Of a stretch of DNA of 64,000 bases, positions 26,184-34,485 are shown one piece after another. The DNA is taken from contig JADJEE010000012.1 in NCBI GenBank assembly GCA_016709225.1, positions 868,001 through 932,000 on the forward strand, given 5' to 3'. How positions within the stretch are numbered: the stretch's first letter is position 1; the number at the start of each line of letters is the position of its first letter. The position numbers were made by a program, and so were the translations under genes. A model generated the notes under the pieces. The model did no database searches and was not told the DNA's origin. It saw only the letters and a program-made list of their open reading frames with translations. This stretch comes from Deltaproteobacteria bacterium. GTDB lineage: Bacteria; Myxococcota_A; Polyangia; Nannocystales; Nannocystaceae.

Positions 26184-26299
26184 GCGAGCGAAACGAAGCG
26201 GCGCGACCAGGCGCGCGACGGCCAAAGGATCACTTCGCGGCGCTGCAGGGGCGCTTTCGCCTGAAGGCGCGCGAATCAGGCTTCGACCGCTGGGCTGGT

Positions 26300-26668
26300 T
26301 CAGTCGCCACCGCTGGGCGCGAGCACGATGTCGGTCATGAACGACGGCATCGGATCGCGGCGCGGTGCGGCGGTGACCGAGCCCGCGCTGGTCGGCTCCT
26401 CGCCGAGGTCGACGTGCTGCGTCGGACCGCGGGGCCGCGGGCCATGGCGCCCGACCAGCTCGACACCCGCCACGTCGGGGGCGTCGATCACCTCGTCGGG
26501 CTCGAAGGTCGGCGGCGGCGGTGGGGTCGTCGCGACCATCGGCTGCAGGTCGGGATCGACCGTCTCCCCGCGCCCACGGATCCCGCCGCAGCCGGCCAAC
26601 AGGGTCAGCGAGGAGGTCACGAGCAGCGCCCAGCGGGCCCTGGCAGCAACGGCGGACATCGAGGACAT
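26300..26668 (-). CDS. small lipoprotein of unknown function
   Basis: A 122-residue protein with an Arg-rich n-region, a hydrophobic core and a lipobox L-L-A-G-C. The mature part is Pro- and acid-rich with no recognisable domain. In-frame ATGs at 26671, 26668 and 26659 are all possible. It is divergent from the FGGY kinase gene. No function can be assigned. Confidence 0.6.
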   Translation of the reverse strand: MSSMSAVAARARWALLVTSSLTLLAGCGGIRGRGETVDPDLQPMVATTPPPPPTFEPDEVIDAPDVAGVELVGRHGPRPRGPTQHVDLGEEPTSAGSVTAAPRRDPMPSFMTDIVLAPSGGD

Positions 26669-26752
26669 CATGGGTCTGCACGTACGACGCGTGCAAGAGT
26701 TCCTGCGCAACGACCCACGCAAGGGTGCCCGCGAGCGCGCCCCAAGGCCTGC

Positions 26753-26758
26753 TAGAGT
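26753..26758 (+). promoter_or_regulatory. -10-like TAGAGT before the FGGY kinase gene
   Basis: TAGAGT ends 8 nt before GTG 26767. It supports that GTG as a leaderless start. Confidence 0.4.
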
Positions 26759-26766
26759 GCGCGGCC

Positions 26767-28395
26767 GTGGGTACCGACCACCACGACGATCGGGCGGCGC
26801 GGCGCGGCGCAGATGCCGATCGCATGCGCCCCGAGCTGGTGCTCGCGATCGATCTCGGGACCTCGGGACCGAAGGTCGCATTGGTCTCGACCGAAGGCGA
26901 CGTGCTCGCGTGCACCTCGGCACCAACCACGCTCCACGTGCTTCCCGGCGGCGGCGCCGAGCAGGATCCCCACGAGTGGTGGTCGGCGATCGTCACCGCG
27001 ACGCAGGCGCTGTGGCGCGAGGGGCATGATGCCAAGCACGTGATTGCGGTCTGCGTGACGGCGCAGTGGGCCGGCTGTGTGCCGGTCGATCGCGACGGCG
27101 TACCGCTGCACCGCGCGATCACCTGGATGGACACCCGCGGCGCGAAGTACATGGCCGCGCGCGTCGGCGGCGTGCTGCGCTTGCAGGGCTACGGCGCCGG
27201 CAAGCTCGCGCGTTGGGTGCAGAAGACCGGCGGCATCCCCTCGCTGGCGGGCAAGGAGCCGGTCGCCCACATCGAGTGGCTGCGACACGAGCGGCCCCGC
27301 GTGCACCGTGACGCGCACCTGTTTCTCGAGCCCAAGGACTGGCTGAACCACCGCCTGTGCGGTCGCTTCTGCGCCACGTACGACTCCATCGCGCTGCACT
27401 GGGTCACCGACAACCGCGACATCGACCACATCGGCTACGACGAGAAGCTGCTCGCGATGGCCGGCATCGCACGACGGCAGCTGCCCGAGCTGGTGCCCGC
27501 GACCGCGGCGATCGGCATGGTGACGCCGGCCGCGGCCGCGGAGCTCGGGCTCGGCAGCGACGTCCGCGTGTTCGGTGGCACGCCCGACGTGCAGTCCGCC
27601 GCGATCGGATCGGGCGCGGCGCGGGACTTCGAGCCCCACCTCTACATCGGCACCTCTTCGTGGCTGTCGTGCCACGTGCCGTTCAAGAAGACCGACCTGC
27701 TGCGCAACGTGGCGGCGCTGCCCTCGGCGCTCCCGGGCCGCTACTTCGCCGCCAACTCGCAGGAGACCGCGGGCGCCTGCGTGAACTGGCTGCGCGACCA
27801 CGTCATCTGGCCCGACGACGCCGCCGCCCCCGGTGCACCACCGGCCGATGCGCTCGCCCGCATCGATGCGCTGGCCGCCACGGTCGCCCCCGGCAGCGAG
27901 GGTGTCGCGTTCGCGCCGTGGTTGTTCGGCGAGCGCTGCCCCGCCGCCGACCCCGACGTGCGCGGCGCCTTCACCGGCCTGTCGCTGCGCAGCTCGCGGG
28001 CCCACCTCGCACGTGCCGTGCTCGAGGGCGTGGCCCTCAACACGCGATGGCTGCTCGAGGCGGTCGAGCACTTCGTCGGCCGACGGCTCGACGCGATCCG
28101 CATGATCGGCGGTGGTGCCAGCTCGGCGCTGTGGTGCCAGATCCACGCCGATGTGCTCGATCGCGAGGTCCTGCAGGTCGAGGACCCCGTGCGATGCAAC
28201 GCACGCGGGGCCGCGTTCGTGGCCCTGCTCGGGCTCGGACGCCTGCACGTCGACGACATCGCCGCCAAGGTACCGGTGGCCGCGCGCTACCGTCCGCAGG
28301 CCGCCCACCGAGCGGTCTACCAGGGCGCGTTCGCGGCCCAGCGCGAGCTGTGGAAGCAGCACCGCGATGCGTTACGCTCGCGCGCGCCGGCATGA
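26767..28395 (+). CDS. FGGY-family carbohydrate kinase (xylulokinase-like)
   Basis: A sugar kinase of 542 residues from GTG 26767, or 523 from ATG 26824, where the conserved domain begins. It has the phosphate-1 loop L-A-I-D-L-G-T-S-G-P-K, I-T-W-M-D-T-R-G, the substrate/catalytic Asp region G-G-T-P-D-V-Q, and the C-terminal M-I-G-G-G-A-S-S nucleotide site. It should phosphorylate a pentose, polyol or related sugar with ATP; xylulokinase-type enzymes are closest in pattern. Its stop overlaps the start of the S1P-lyase-like gene by 4 nt, so the two probably act in one catabolic step series. TAGAGT upstream favours the GTG start. Confidence 0.88.
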   Translation: MGTDHHDDRAARRGADADRMRPELVLAIDLGTSGPKVALVSTEGDVLACTSAPTTLHVLPGGGAEQDPHEWWSAIVTATQALWREGHDAKHVIAVCVTAQWAGCVPVDRDGVPLHRAITWMDTRGAKYMAARVGGVLRLQGYGAGKLARWVQKTGGIPSLAGKEPVAHIEWLRHERPRVHRDAHLFLEPKDWLNHRLCGRFCATYDSIALHWVTDNRDIDHIGYDEKLLAMAGIARRQLPELVPATAAIGMVTPAAAAELGLGSDVRVFGGTPDVQSAAIGSGAARDFEPHLYIGTSSWLSCHVPFKKTDLLRNVAALPSALPGRYFAANSQETAGACVNWLRDHVIWPDDAAAPGAPPADALARIDALAATVAPGSEGVAFAPWLFGERCPAADPDVRGAFTGLSLRSSRAHLARAVLEGVALNTRWLLEAVEHFVGRRLDAIRMIGGGASSALWCQIHADVLDREVLQVEDPVRCNARGAAFVALLGLGRLHVDDIAAKVPVAARYRPQAAHRAVYQGAFAAQRELWKQHRDALRSRAPA

Positions 28396-29930
28396 GCACA
28401 CCGTCACGACTGCGAGACCACCGCGCGATCGCACCGCTTCGTCGCTTCGGCGAGCGCGCGCTCGACGAGCTGTTCCAACGCGCGAAGCGCCTGCCGATCC
28501 TCCGCGACCGCATCGCCGCCGAGTACGACAAGTTGCTGGGCGACATCCGCCGCGCGGCCAAGCCCTACGGCGACCTGCCGCGCAACCTCACCCTGCCCGC
28601 CACGGGTCGCCCGCGCGCGGAGGTGCTGGCCGACATGCAGGCGCTCGCGCAGCGCGAGCGCGAGCGCTGGCACGACGGCTTCGTCTCGGGCGCGGTCTAC
28701 CACGGTGACGACGAGCACGTCGCGTTCCTCTCGCAGGTCTACGCCGAGTTCTCGCAGACCAACCCGCTGCACGCCGACGTGTGGCCCTCGGTCGTGAAGT
28801 ACGAGGCCGAGATCATCGCGATGACGGCGGACCTGCTCGGTGCCGACACGGTGGAGGCGCGCGGACCCTGGCCGGGGCCGGTGGCCGGCGTGGTCTCGAG
28901 CGGCGGCACCGAGAGCATCATGCTGGCGATGAAGACCTACCGCGACTGGGCGCGGGCCGAGCGTGGCATCCGTGCGCCCGAGGTCGTCGCGCCCAGCACC
29001 GCCCACGTCGCCTTCGACAAGGCCGCGCAGAGCTTCGGCATCGAGCTGGTGCGCGTCCCGGTCGGGCCGGACTTCCGCGCCGACGTCGAGGCCACCCGTC
29101 GCGCGATCGGTCGCAACACGATCTGCGTGGTCGGATCGGCGCCGGCATTCCCCCACGGCACCATCGATCCGATCGAGGCGCTGTCCGAGCTCGCGCGCGC
29201 CCGCGGCATCGGCTTCCACACCGACGCTTGCCTGGGCGGCTTCGTGCTGCCGTTCGCGCGCGAGATGGGCTGGCCGGTGCCGCGCTTCGACTTCTCACTA
29301 CCCGGCGTCTCGTCGATCTCGGCCGACACCCACAAGTACGGCTACGCGGCCAAGGGCACCTCGGTGGTGCTCTATCGCTCGGCGGCGCTGCGCCGGTACC
29401 AATACTTCACCGCGACCGACTGGCCCGGCGGCATGTACCTCTCGCCGACCTTCGCGGGCAGTCGCCCCGGCGCGCTGTCGGCCGCCTGTTGGGCTGCGAT
29501 GATGGCCACCGGCCACGAGGGCTACCGCGACGCGACCCAGGCGGTGCTCGAGTGCGCCCGCGAGATCCGCGAGGGCATCGCCGCGATCCCCGGCCTGCGC
29601 GTGCTGGGCGATCCGCTGTTCGTGATCGCGTTTGCGTCGGACGAGCTCGACATCTATCGCGTGCTCGATGCGATGACGAAGAAGCACTGGAACCTGAACG
29701 GACTGCACAAGCCGCCGGCGGTGCACCTGTGCGTGACGCTGCGCCACACCCAGCCGGGGGTCGCGGCGCGCTTCCTCGCCGACCTGGCCCAGGCGGCGGC
29801 CGAGGTCCGCGCCAACCCGCAGGCCAAGGGCGGCATGGCGCCGATCTACGGCCTCGCGGGCACGCTGCCGGTGCGCAGCGCCGTCGGCGACATGATGCGC
29901 GCGTATCTCGACGTGCTCTACGAGGCCTAG
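28392..29930 (+). CDS. PLP-dependent sphingosine-1-phosphate lyase-like aldolase
   Basis: A 512-residue PLP enzyme of the group II decarboxylase fold. It has S-S-G-G-T-E-S-I-M (cofactor phosphate region), H-V-A-F-D-K-A, D-A-C-L-G-G-F-V and S-A-D-T-H-K315-Y-G-Y-A-A-K-G, where K315 should form the Schiff base. The whole pattern, including F-V-S-G-A-V-Y, fits sphinganine-1-phosphate aldolase (S1P lyase) rather than glutamate decarboxylase. It lacks the eukaryotic N-terminal membrane anchor. ATG 28392 overlaps the FGGY kinase stop by 4 nt. The pair suggests breakdown of a phosphorylated long-chain base or another phosphoryl amino-alcohol. Confidence 0.85.
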   Translation: MSTPSRLRDHRAIAPLRRFGERALDELFQRAKRLPILRDRIAAEYDKLLGDIRRAAKPYGDLPRNLTLPATGRPRAEVLADMQALAQRERERWHDGFVSGAVYHGDDEHVAFLSQVYAEFSQTNPLHADVWPSVVKYEAEIIAMTADLLGADTVEARGPWPGPVAGVVSSGGTESIMLAMKTYRDWARAERGIRAPEVVAPSTAHVAFDKAAQSFGIELVRVPVGPDFRADVEATRRAIGRNTICVVGSAPAFPHGTIDPIEALSELARARGIGFHTDACLGGFVLPFAREMGWPVPRFDFSLPGVSSISADTHKYGYAAKGTSVVLYRSAALRRYQYFTATDWPGGMYLSPTFAGSRPGALSAACWAAMMATGHEGYRDATQAVLECAREIREGIAAIPGLRVLGDPLFVIAFASDELDIYRVLDAMTKKHWNLNGLHKPPAVHLCVTLRHTQPGVAARFLADLAQAAAEVRANPQAKGGMAPIYGLAGTLPVRSAVGDMMRAYLDVLYEA

Positions 29931-30018
29931 CGCAGCCCGCGTGGCACTCCGCGGCGCGAGCACACCGGCCTCGGCCCCGATCGCGGCGCCGCTCGGAGCT
30001 CGCAATGTGGCCGATCGC

Positions 30019-30384
30019 TCACGGCGGTGCGACGGCCAGCGCGGTGAGTAGCACCGCGACCAGCATCGCCTTGCGCATGACCCTGCGGGCCTGCCCGCGC
30101 ACACGCTCGAGCTGGGCGGCGTCGGTGATCGGCGTGGGTCCGTCGTCCATGTCACGCGAACCGCGTGACGCGAGTGCGACTCATGTGTGGTCGCGGGCCT
30201 GGATGACGGCGCTGGCCGCCGCGATGAACGGCAAGAACAGCCCCAGGCGCCAGCCGCGACCGACACCCAACAGCACCAGCGCGACCGCAGCGGTGCCCGC
30301 CATCGCGAACAACACCACGCCTGCGCGCATGCGCATGCGTCGCTGACGGGGCCCGATGTTCGGGGTGCAGGCGGTCGCGTCCAT
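30019..30384 (-). CDS. small three-helix membrane protein interrupted by one in-frame TGA (selenoprotein candidate)
   Basis: Read through TGA 30183-30181, this frame gives 121 residues: N-terminal C6-T-P-N-I-G, two hydrophobic helices (about 23-60), Q-A-R-D-H-T67-[TGA68]-V-A-L-A-S-R-G, a polar helix, and a last hydrophobic segment (about 101-119). The frame after TGA stays open with high-GC third positions and reads naturally. From memory, related myxobacterial proteins have Cys at the TGA position, which I could not check. Eleven nt after TGA a perfect 8-bp stem with a GTT loop occurs, so the loop is 20-22 nt from TGA, as in bacterial SECIS elements. Alternatives are a nonsense mutation or two tiny genes (67 and 43 aa). 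Confidence 0.6.
30151..30169 (-). promoter_or_regulatory. candidate bacterial SECIS hairpin after in-frame TGA
   Basis: The minus strand reads GTCACGCG-GTT-CGCGTGAC, a perfect 8-bp stem with a 3-nt loop, beginning 11 nt after the TGA. The apical loop carries G and U, as bacterial SECIS loops do. It is inside the continued reading frame. Confidence 0.4.
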
Positions 30385-30439
30385 GGTTTCGAGAAGAAGC
30401 TAGCACCCGATCGCGATCGTGCCCGCACCCTGGCGAAAC

Positions 30440-30525
30440 TAGTACCTCGACACAGCGATAGTGACGGGCCATGACACCGCCCTGACCGCGCCTCGCTGCG
30501 TTGCCGCACCTTGAAATACGCCCGG
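30440..30525 (+). mobile_element. truncated copy of a MITE-like element
   Basis: This 86-bp stretch is nearly identical to the left half of the element at 32743-32909, starting at the same CTAG-TACCTCGACACAGCG end. The right inverted terminus is missing. The rest of 30385-30651 holds the hairpin at 30530 and nothing else recognised. Confidence 0.7.
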
Positions 30526-30529
30526 GCCG

Positions 30530-30548
30530 ACGACCCGATCCGGGTCGT
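30530..30548. repeat. perfect palindromic hairpin
   Basis: ACGACCCG-ATC-CGGGTCGT, an 8-bp perfect stem, directly follows the truncated MITE copy and precedes the secreted-protein gene at 30652. It may be part of the element's border or an operator. Confidence 0.4.
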
Positions 30549-30651
30549 GCGTACCGCACCGACGACGCAGATCGAGGGGCCCACCGCCGGTACGTCACCG
30601 GTACGCTTGCGTCGTCGCCGCTGGCACGGCCCGTGCGATGTGCAGGGCTGC

Positions 30652-31971
30652 ATGCCCCGTCGCGCCTCGCTCGCGTGTGCCGCCCTCCTCCTCGCCACGA
30701 CCCCGATCCTGCACGCCGCCGGCCCTCGTGCGGCGCGCTCGCACACCACCGCGGAGGCCACCGCCCAGCCCGGATCGACGACGGCGGCCGAGCGCGCCGC
30801 GGTGGTCGGCGATACCACCATCGACGTCGGCAGCGGTCAGTCGATCACGATCAGCCCCGAGGGCTCGATCCGCCTGGGCAACGAGACCTTGGTCGGCACG
30901 ATCGGGCTGGAGCCGCAGGCGACGCAGTACAGCTATCGCCTCTCCCGCGATGCGATCACGGTGGCGGTCGGCGTCCGCATCCCGCACCTCGGCCTTCAGC
31001 CCGACCGCGTGGTGCTGGCCCACATCGACCTGCTGCACGACCGACTGGTGTGGAGCGCGGAGGTGAGCGCCGACGTCACCTCGCGGGCCTGGGGCGAGTG
31101 GGCCGTGATCTTCCACGGTCGTGCGGCGCTGGTGCAGCTACCCGATGCCCTGGTCGCGGTCGACATGCGCACCGGCACGCAGCTGTGGTCGTTCGCGTCC
31201 GTCGACCCCGCCTTCGAGGAGCACTACACCGGCAGCTTGGCGGTCGAGCACGGCGCATTCACGGCCGTGCGCACGCGCGTGGATGGTCGCGACGTGTTGC
31301 TCGACGCCAAGCTCGCGGCCACCGGTCGTGAGGCGCAGCTGCGGCTCGACGTCGACACCGGCCGGCGGCTCGATGCTGCGACCGCCGAGCACGCCCGCGC
31401 ACCGCGGGGCCTGTTCGAATTCTCGGCACGCGTGCGACCGCCGGCCGACGACGACCAACCGGCACCGCCACCGCCACCGCCCAAGGGCTATCGCGGGGTC
31501 ACCGTCGGCCCCACCGCGCTGTTGTGGAACGAGCGCACCGGCCACGGCATCGTCGTCAATCCACTCGCGAGCGCGACGGCGGAGATCCTCGCGGCCGCCC
31601 GGGCGCAGCGCTTCACCGCCGCCGACGGCACACTCGCGCCGATCGACTGGACGCTGGTGATCGACACCGCCACGCTCGCCACCGAGATGGTCGTCGGCAA
31701 GGTCACGCCACCCAAGAAGCGCCCGAAGGCGCCGAGCATCGTGTTCGACTACGACCACGCGCTCGACGAGTCCGGCGAGGTCATCGCGGTCGATGCCATC
31801 GCCGCAGTGCTCGACGCCAGCGCGGTGGGCGGGCGCGTCGACCTGCGCGATCTGGTCGACGGCGTGCGCGTCGACCAGGACGTCTACGGCTCGATCATGC
31901 TGGTGTGGGGCCCGATCGGGTTCCACGACGACACCCACCGTTGGCCGGCCAGCCACGTCATGCGTCCGTGA
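30652..31971 (+). CDS. secreted protein of unknown function (PQQ-repeat-like segment)
   Basis: A 439-residue protein with a signal peptide (about 1-24, ending H-A-A-G). The mature part has beta-rich segments, including D-A-L-V-A-V-D-M-R-T-G-T-Q-L-W-S-F, which resembles one blade of a PQQ/beta-propeller repeat. A Pro-rich stretch (P-A-P-P-P-P-P-P) lies near the middle. No catalytic motif was found. ATG 30652 directly precedes a normal signal sequence, so the upstream open frame, which runs through the MITE remnant, is not used. The next gene begins 13 bp later. Confidence 0.7.
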   Translation: MPRRASLACAALLLATTPILHAAGPRAARSHTTAEATAQPGSTTAAERAAVVGDTTIDVGSGQSITISPEGSIRLGNETLVGTIGLEPQATQYSYRLSRDAITVAVGVRIPHLGLQPDRVVLAHIDLLHDRLVWSAEVSADVTSRAWGEWAVIFHGRAALVQLPDALVAVDMRTGTQLWSFASVDPAFEEHYTGSLAVEHGAFTAVRTRVDGRDVLLDAKLAATGREAQLRLDVDTGRRLDAATAEHARAPRGLFEFSARVRPPADDDQPAPPPPPPKGYRGVTVGPTALLWNERTGHGIVVNPLASATAEILAAARAQRFTAADGTLAPIDWTLVIDTATLATEMVVGKVTPPKKRPKAPSIVFDYDHALDESGEVIAVDAIAAVLDASAVGGRVDLRDLVDGVRVDQDVYGSIMLVWGPIGFHDDTHRWPASHVMRP

Positions 31972-31983
31972 TAGAACCCGAGC

Positions 31984-32745
31984 ATGGCGCTGCAGCTCTC
32001 CCTCGAAGGCAAGGTCGCAATCGTCACCGGCGGTGGTCGTGGCATCGGCAAGGACATCACCGAGCGCCTGGTCCAGGCCGGAGCCGACGTCGCGATCGCC
32101 AGCCGCAAGCTCGAGGCGCTCGAGGCGTGCGCGAAGGAGCTGGCGCACCACGGTCGACGCGTGCTGCCGGTCGAGTGCCACGTGGGCAAGCCCGAGGATC
32201 TCGAGCGGCTGGCGGCCACCGTCGAGGCCGAGCTGGGACCGGTCGACATCCTCGTGAACAACAGCGCGACCAACATCGGCCAGGGCCCCTCGCTCGAGAC
32301 CTCGACCGCGATGCTCGACAAGATGATCGACGTCAACGTCAAGGCCACGTTCACGTTGGTGCACCGCCTCGTGCCGGGGATGATCGCGCGTGGGCGCGGC
32401 TCGATCATCAACATCGCCTCGATCTCGGGCCTGCGTCCGCAGGCCGGCGGCCTCTTGTACAGCTACACCAAGGCCGGGCTCATCATGCTCACGCGCAGCT
32501 GGGCCCGCGAGTTCGGCCCCCATGGCGTGCGCGTGAACGCGATCGCCCCGGGCCTGATCCAGACCGACCTGAGCGCGTACTACTGGAAGGACCCCGCGCG
32601 CATGGCCGAGCTGGTCGGCGACCAGCCGATCCGCCGCATCGGGCAGCCTCGCGACATCGGCTTCGCGGCCGCCTATCTCGCCAGCGATGAGAGCTCGTTC
32701 CTCACCGGACAGGTGCTGGTCATCGACGGCGGCGCGCTGGCCTAG
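31984..32745 (+). CDS. short-chain dehydrogenase/reductase (FabG-like)
   Basis: A 253-residue classical SDR: V-T-G-G-G-R-G-I-G (15-23), N-N-S-A-T (variant of NNAG), N-I-A-S-I-S, S-Y-T-K-A (catalytic Tyr and Lys), V-N-A-I-A-P-G, and the C-terminal F-L-T-G-Q-V-L-V-I-D-G-G. It probably reduces or oxidises an acyl or sugar substrate with NAD(P)H. The R-K after beta2 (A-S-R-K-L) favours NADP. The stop codon TAG is the first three bases of a MITE-like element, so the element inserted exactly at the gene's end. Confidence 0.9.
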   Translation: MALQLSLEGKVAIVTGGGRGIGKDITERLVQAGADVAIASRKLEALEACAKELAHHGRRVLPVECHVGKPEDLERLAATVEAELGPVDILVNNSATNIGQGPSLETSTAMLDKMIDVNVKATFTLVHRLVPGMIARGRGSIINIASISGLRPQAGGLLYSYTKAGLIMLTRSWAREFGPHGVRVNAIAPGLIQTDLSAYYWKDPARMAELVGDQPIRRIGQPRDIGFAAAYLASDESSFLTGQVLVIDGGALA

Positions 32746-32909
32746 TACCTCGACACAGCGATTGTGACGGGCCATAACACCGCCCTGACCGCGCCTCGCT
32801 GCGTTGCCGCACCTTGAAATATGCCCGGTATTCCGGCGGCACGGCGCCTTGCGGAGTCGCGGCCATGACGGCGTTCTGACCCATCACAATCGCTGTGTCG
32901 AGGTACTAG
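32743..32909. mobile_element. MITE-like element with 29-bp terminal inverted repeats
   Basis: The left arm 32743-32771 and right arm 32880-32908 are inverted repeats with one mismatch, and CTAG borders the ends. The inside has no coding frame. The left half recurs at 30440-30525. This is a non-autonomous transposon or REP-like element. No transposase is in the window. Confidence 0.8.
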
Positions 32910-32976
32910 CAGCCGCTCGCGCCGGCGGTCCCGACCTGTAAGCCCGCACCCCGCGTCGCGCGTTGCAGGGTCACCG

Positions 32977-34464
32977 ATGCGTCGCCTGAGCCTTGCCTTG
33001 TCCCTGTGCGCCTCACTGCTGGCCGGATGCCAGGGTGCGCCCCCGAATCGAGCCACCACCGTCACGCCCGGGGCGAGCACGCCGAGCGCCACTGCGCCGG
33101 CACTGGTCGAGCTCGCGATCGACCTCGACCGCGACGCGATGCCGGCCGACACCCGCACCCGCGTGATCGCCCGCCTGCGGGTCGACGCGGCCGAGCTCGC
33201 CCAGCAGCAGCGACCGCCCATCAACCTCGCGGTCGTGATCGACACCTCGGGCTCGATGGTCGGCGACGCGATCGCCCAGGCCCGCGCCGCCGCGGGTGCA
33301 CTCCTCGACGGGCTCCAGGAAGGTGATCGCATCGCCGTCATCACGTTCGATACCCACGCCGCGGTGCTGGTCGCCCCCACCCTCGTCGCCCGCGACACCC
33401 TGGCACCGGTGCGCGAGCGCATCGGGGCGATGGAGGCCCGCGGCACCACCGACCTCGCCGGCGGTCTCGCGCTTGCGCTGCAACAGCTGACGAGCGCGCC
33501 GCTGCCCGGCGGTGTGCAGCGCATCGTGCTGCTCGGCGATGGCGTACCCAACGACGCGGCCCCGATCCCGCAGTACATCGCGCAAGCCAGCGCGTCGGGG
33601 ATCTCGATCTCGGCGCTCGGCTTCGGCCTCGAGTACGACGAGACCGTGCTCGGCCAGCTCGCGCAGGGCACCGGCGGCCGCTTCCATCGCATCGCGCAGG
33701 GCGAGTCGATCGAGACCGCGTTCCGCGACGAGGTGTTCCGCATCGAGCGCGTCGTCGCCAGCGGCGTCGTGCTCACGATGCAGCCGGGCCCCGGCGTGAG
33801 CATCGAACGCGTGCTCGGCCACGCGACCGCGCCCGACCAGAACCGTGCCCACGCGGTCCGACTCGCCGACCTCGCCGAACACCAGCGCCAAGATGTCTAT
33901 GTCGAGCTGATGGTCGAAGGCCACCGCGACGGCGCGAACATCGAGCTCCTCGATGCCACCGTCGCCTATCAGGACCGCACGGCGAATGCCGGGATGCTCT
34001 CGCAGCGCACGTTCATCGGCGGCAAGGCCACGAGCAGCGACGACGTTCCACGCGACCTCGAGGTCGAGCGCGGCGCCGCGACGGCCCGCGCGGCCGCGGC
34101 GACCGTCGACGCGATCGCTCGCTCGCGGGCCGGCGACTTCGCCGGCGCCGACGAGCTGCTCGAGGTGGCCGAGGTCGCCGCGCGGGCGATCGCGAAGGCG
34201 GCCGACGACGCCGCACTCGCCAAGGACGCCGACGAACTCGCGAAGCTGCGCAAGAGCCTCGCCGCGGAGCGCAAGCGCTACGAGAAGGCGATGGCCGAGG
34301 CGGAACGGGCCGCCCGCAGGGAGCAGCAGGACGCGAGCAAGGGCGGCCAGCCGCTACGCCCGATGCCGATGCCCGCGCCGCACGCCTCGATGCCGGCGGC
34401 CGAGCTCGACAGCATCAAGGCCAAGCACTCACGCGCGGTGGAGACGCTGCAGCCGCAGGACTGA
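32977..34464 (+). CDS. von Willebrand factor A domain lipoprotein
   Basis: A 495-residue lipoprotein with lipobox L-L-A-G-C18. The VWA domain (about 80-260) has the metal-binding MIDAS start V-V-I-D-T-S-G-S-M, a Thr in G-T-T-D-L-A-G-G-L and a later L-L-G-D-G-V. A beta-sandwich-like region follows (F-R-D-E-V-F-R-I-E-R-V-V-A-S-G-V), then a long Ala/Glu/Lys-rich helical stretch (about 360-460) likely to form a coiled coil. It should lie at the periplasm or surface and bind a partner through Mg or Ca. It resembles the Ca-activated chloride channel/YfbK type. Confidence 0.85.
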   Translation: MRRLSLALSLCASLLAGCQGAPPNRATTVTPGASTPSATAPALVELAIDLDRDAMPADTRTRVIARLRVDAAELAQQQRPPINLAVVIDTSGSMVGDAIAQARAAAGALLDGLQEGDRIAVITFDTHAAVLVAPTLVARDTLAPVRERIGAMEARGTTDLAGGLALALQQLTSAPLPGGVQRIVLLGDGVPNDAAPIPQYIAQASASGISISALGFGLEYDETVLGQLAQGTGGRFHRIAQGESIETAFRDEVFRIERVVASGVVLTMQPGPGVSIERVLGHATAPDQNRAHAVRLADLAEHQRQDVYVELMVEGHRDGANIELLDATVAYQDRTANAGMLSQRTFIGGKATSSDDVPRDLEVERGAATARAAAATVDAIARSRAGDFAGADELLEVAEVAARAIAKAADDAALAKDADELAKLRKSLAAERKRYEKAMAEAERAARREQQDASKGGQPLRPMPMPAPHASMPAAELDSIKAKHSRAVETLQPQD

Positions 34465-34485
34465 AGCGTCGCCGCGAACTCGGGC

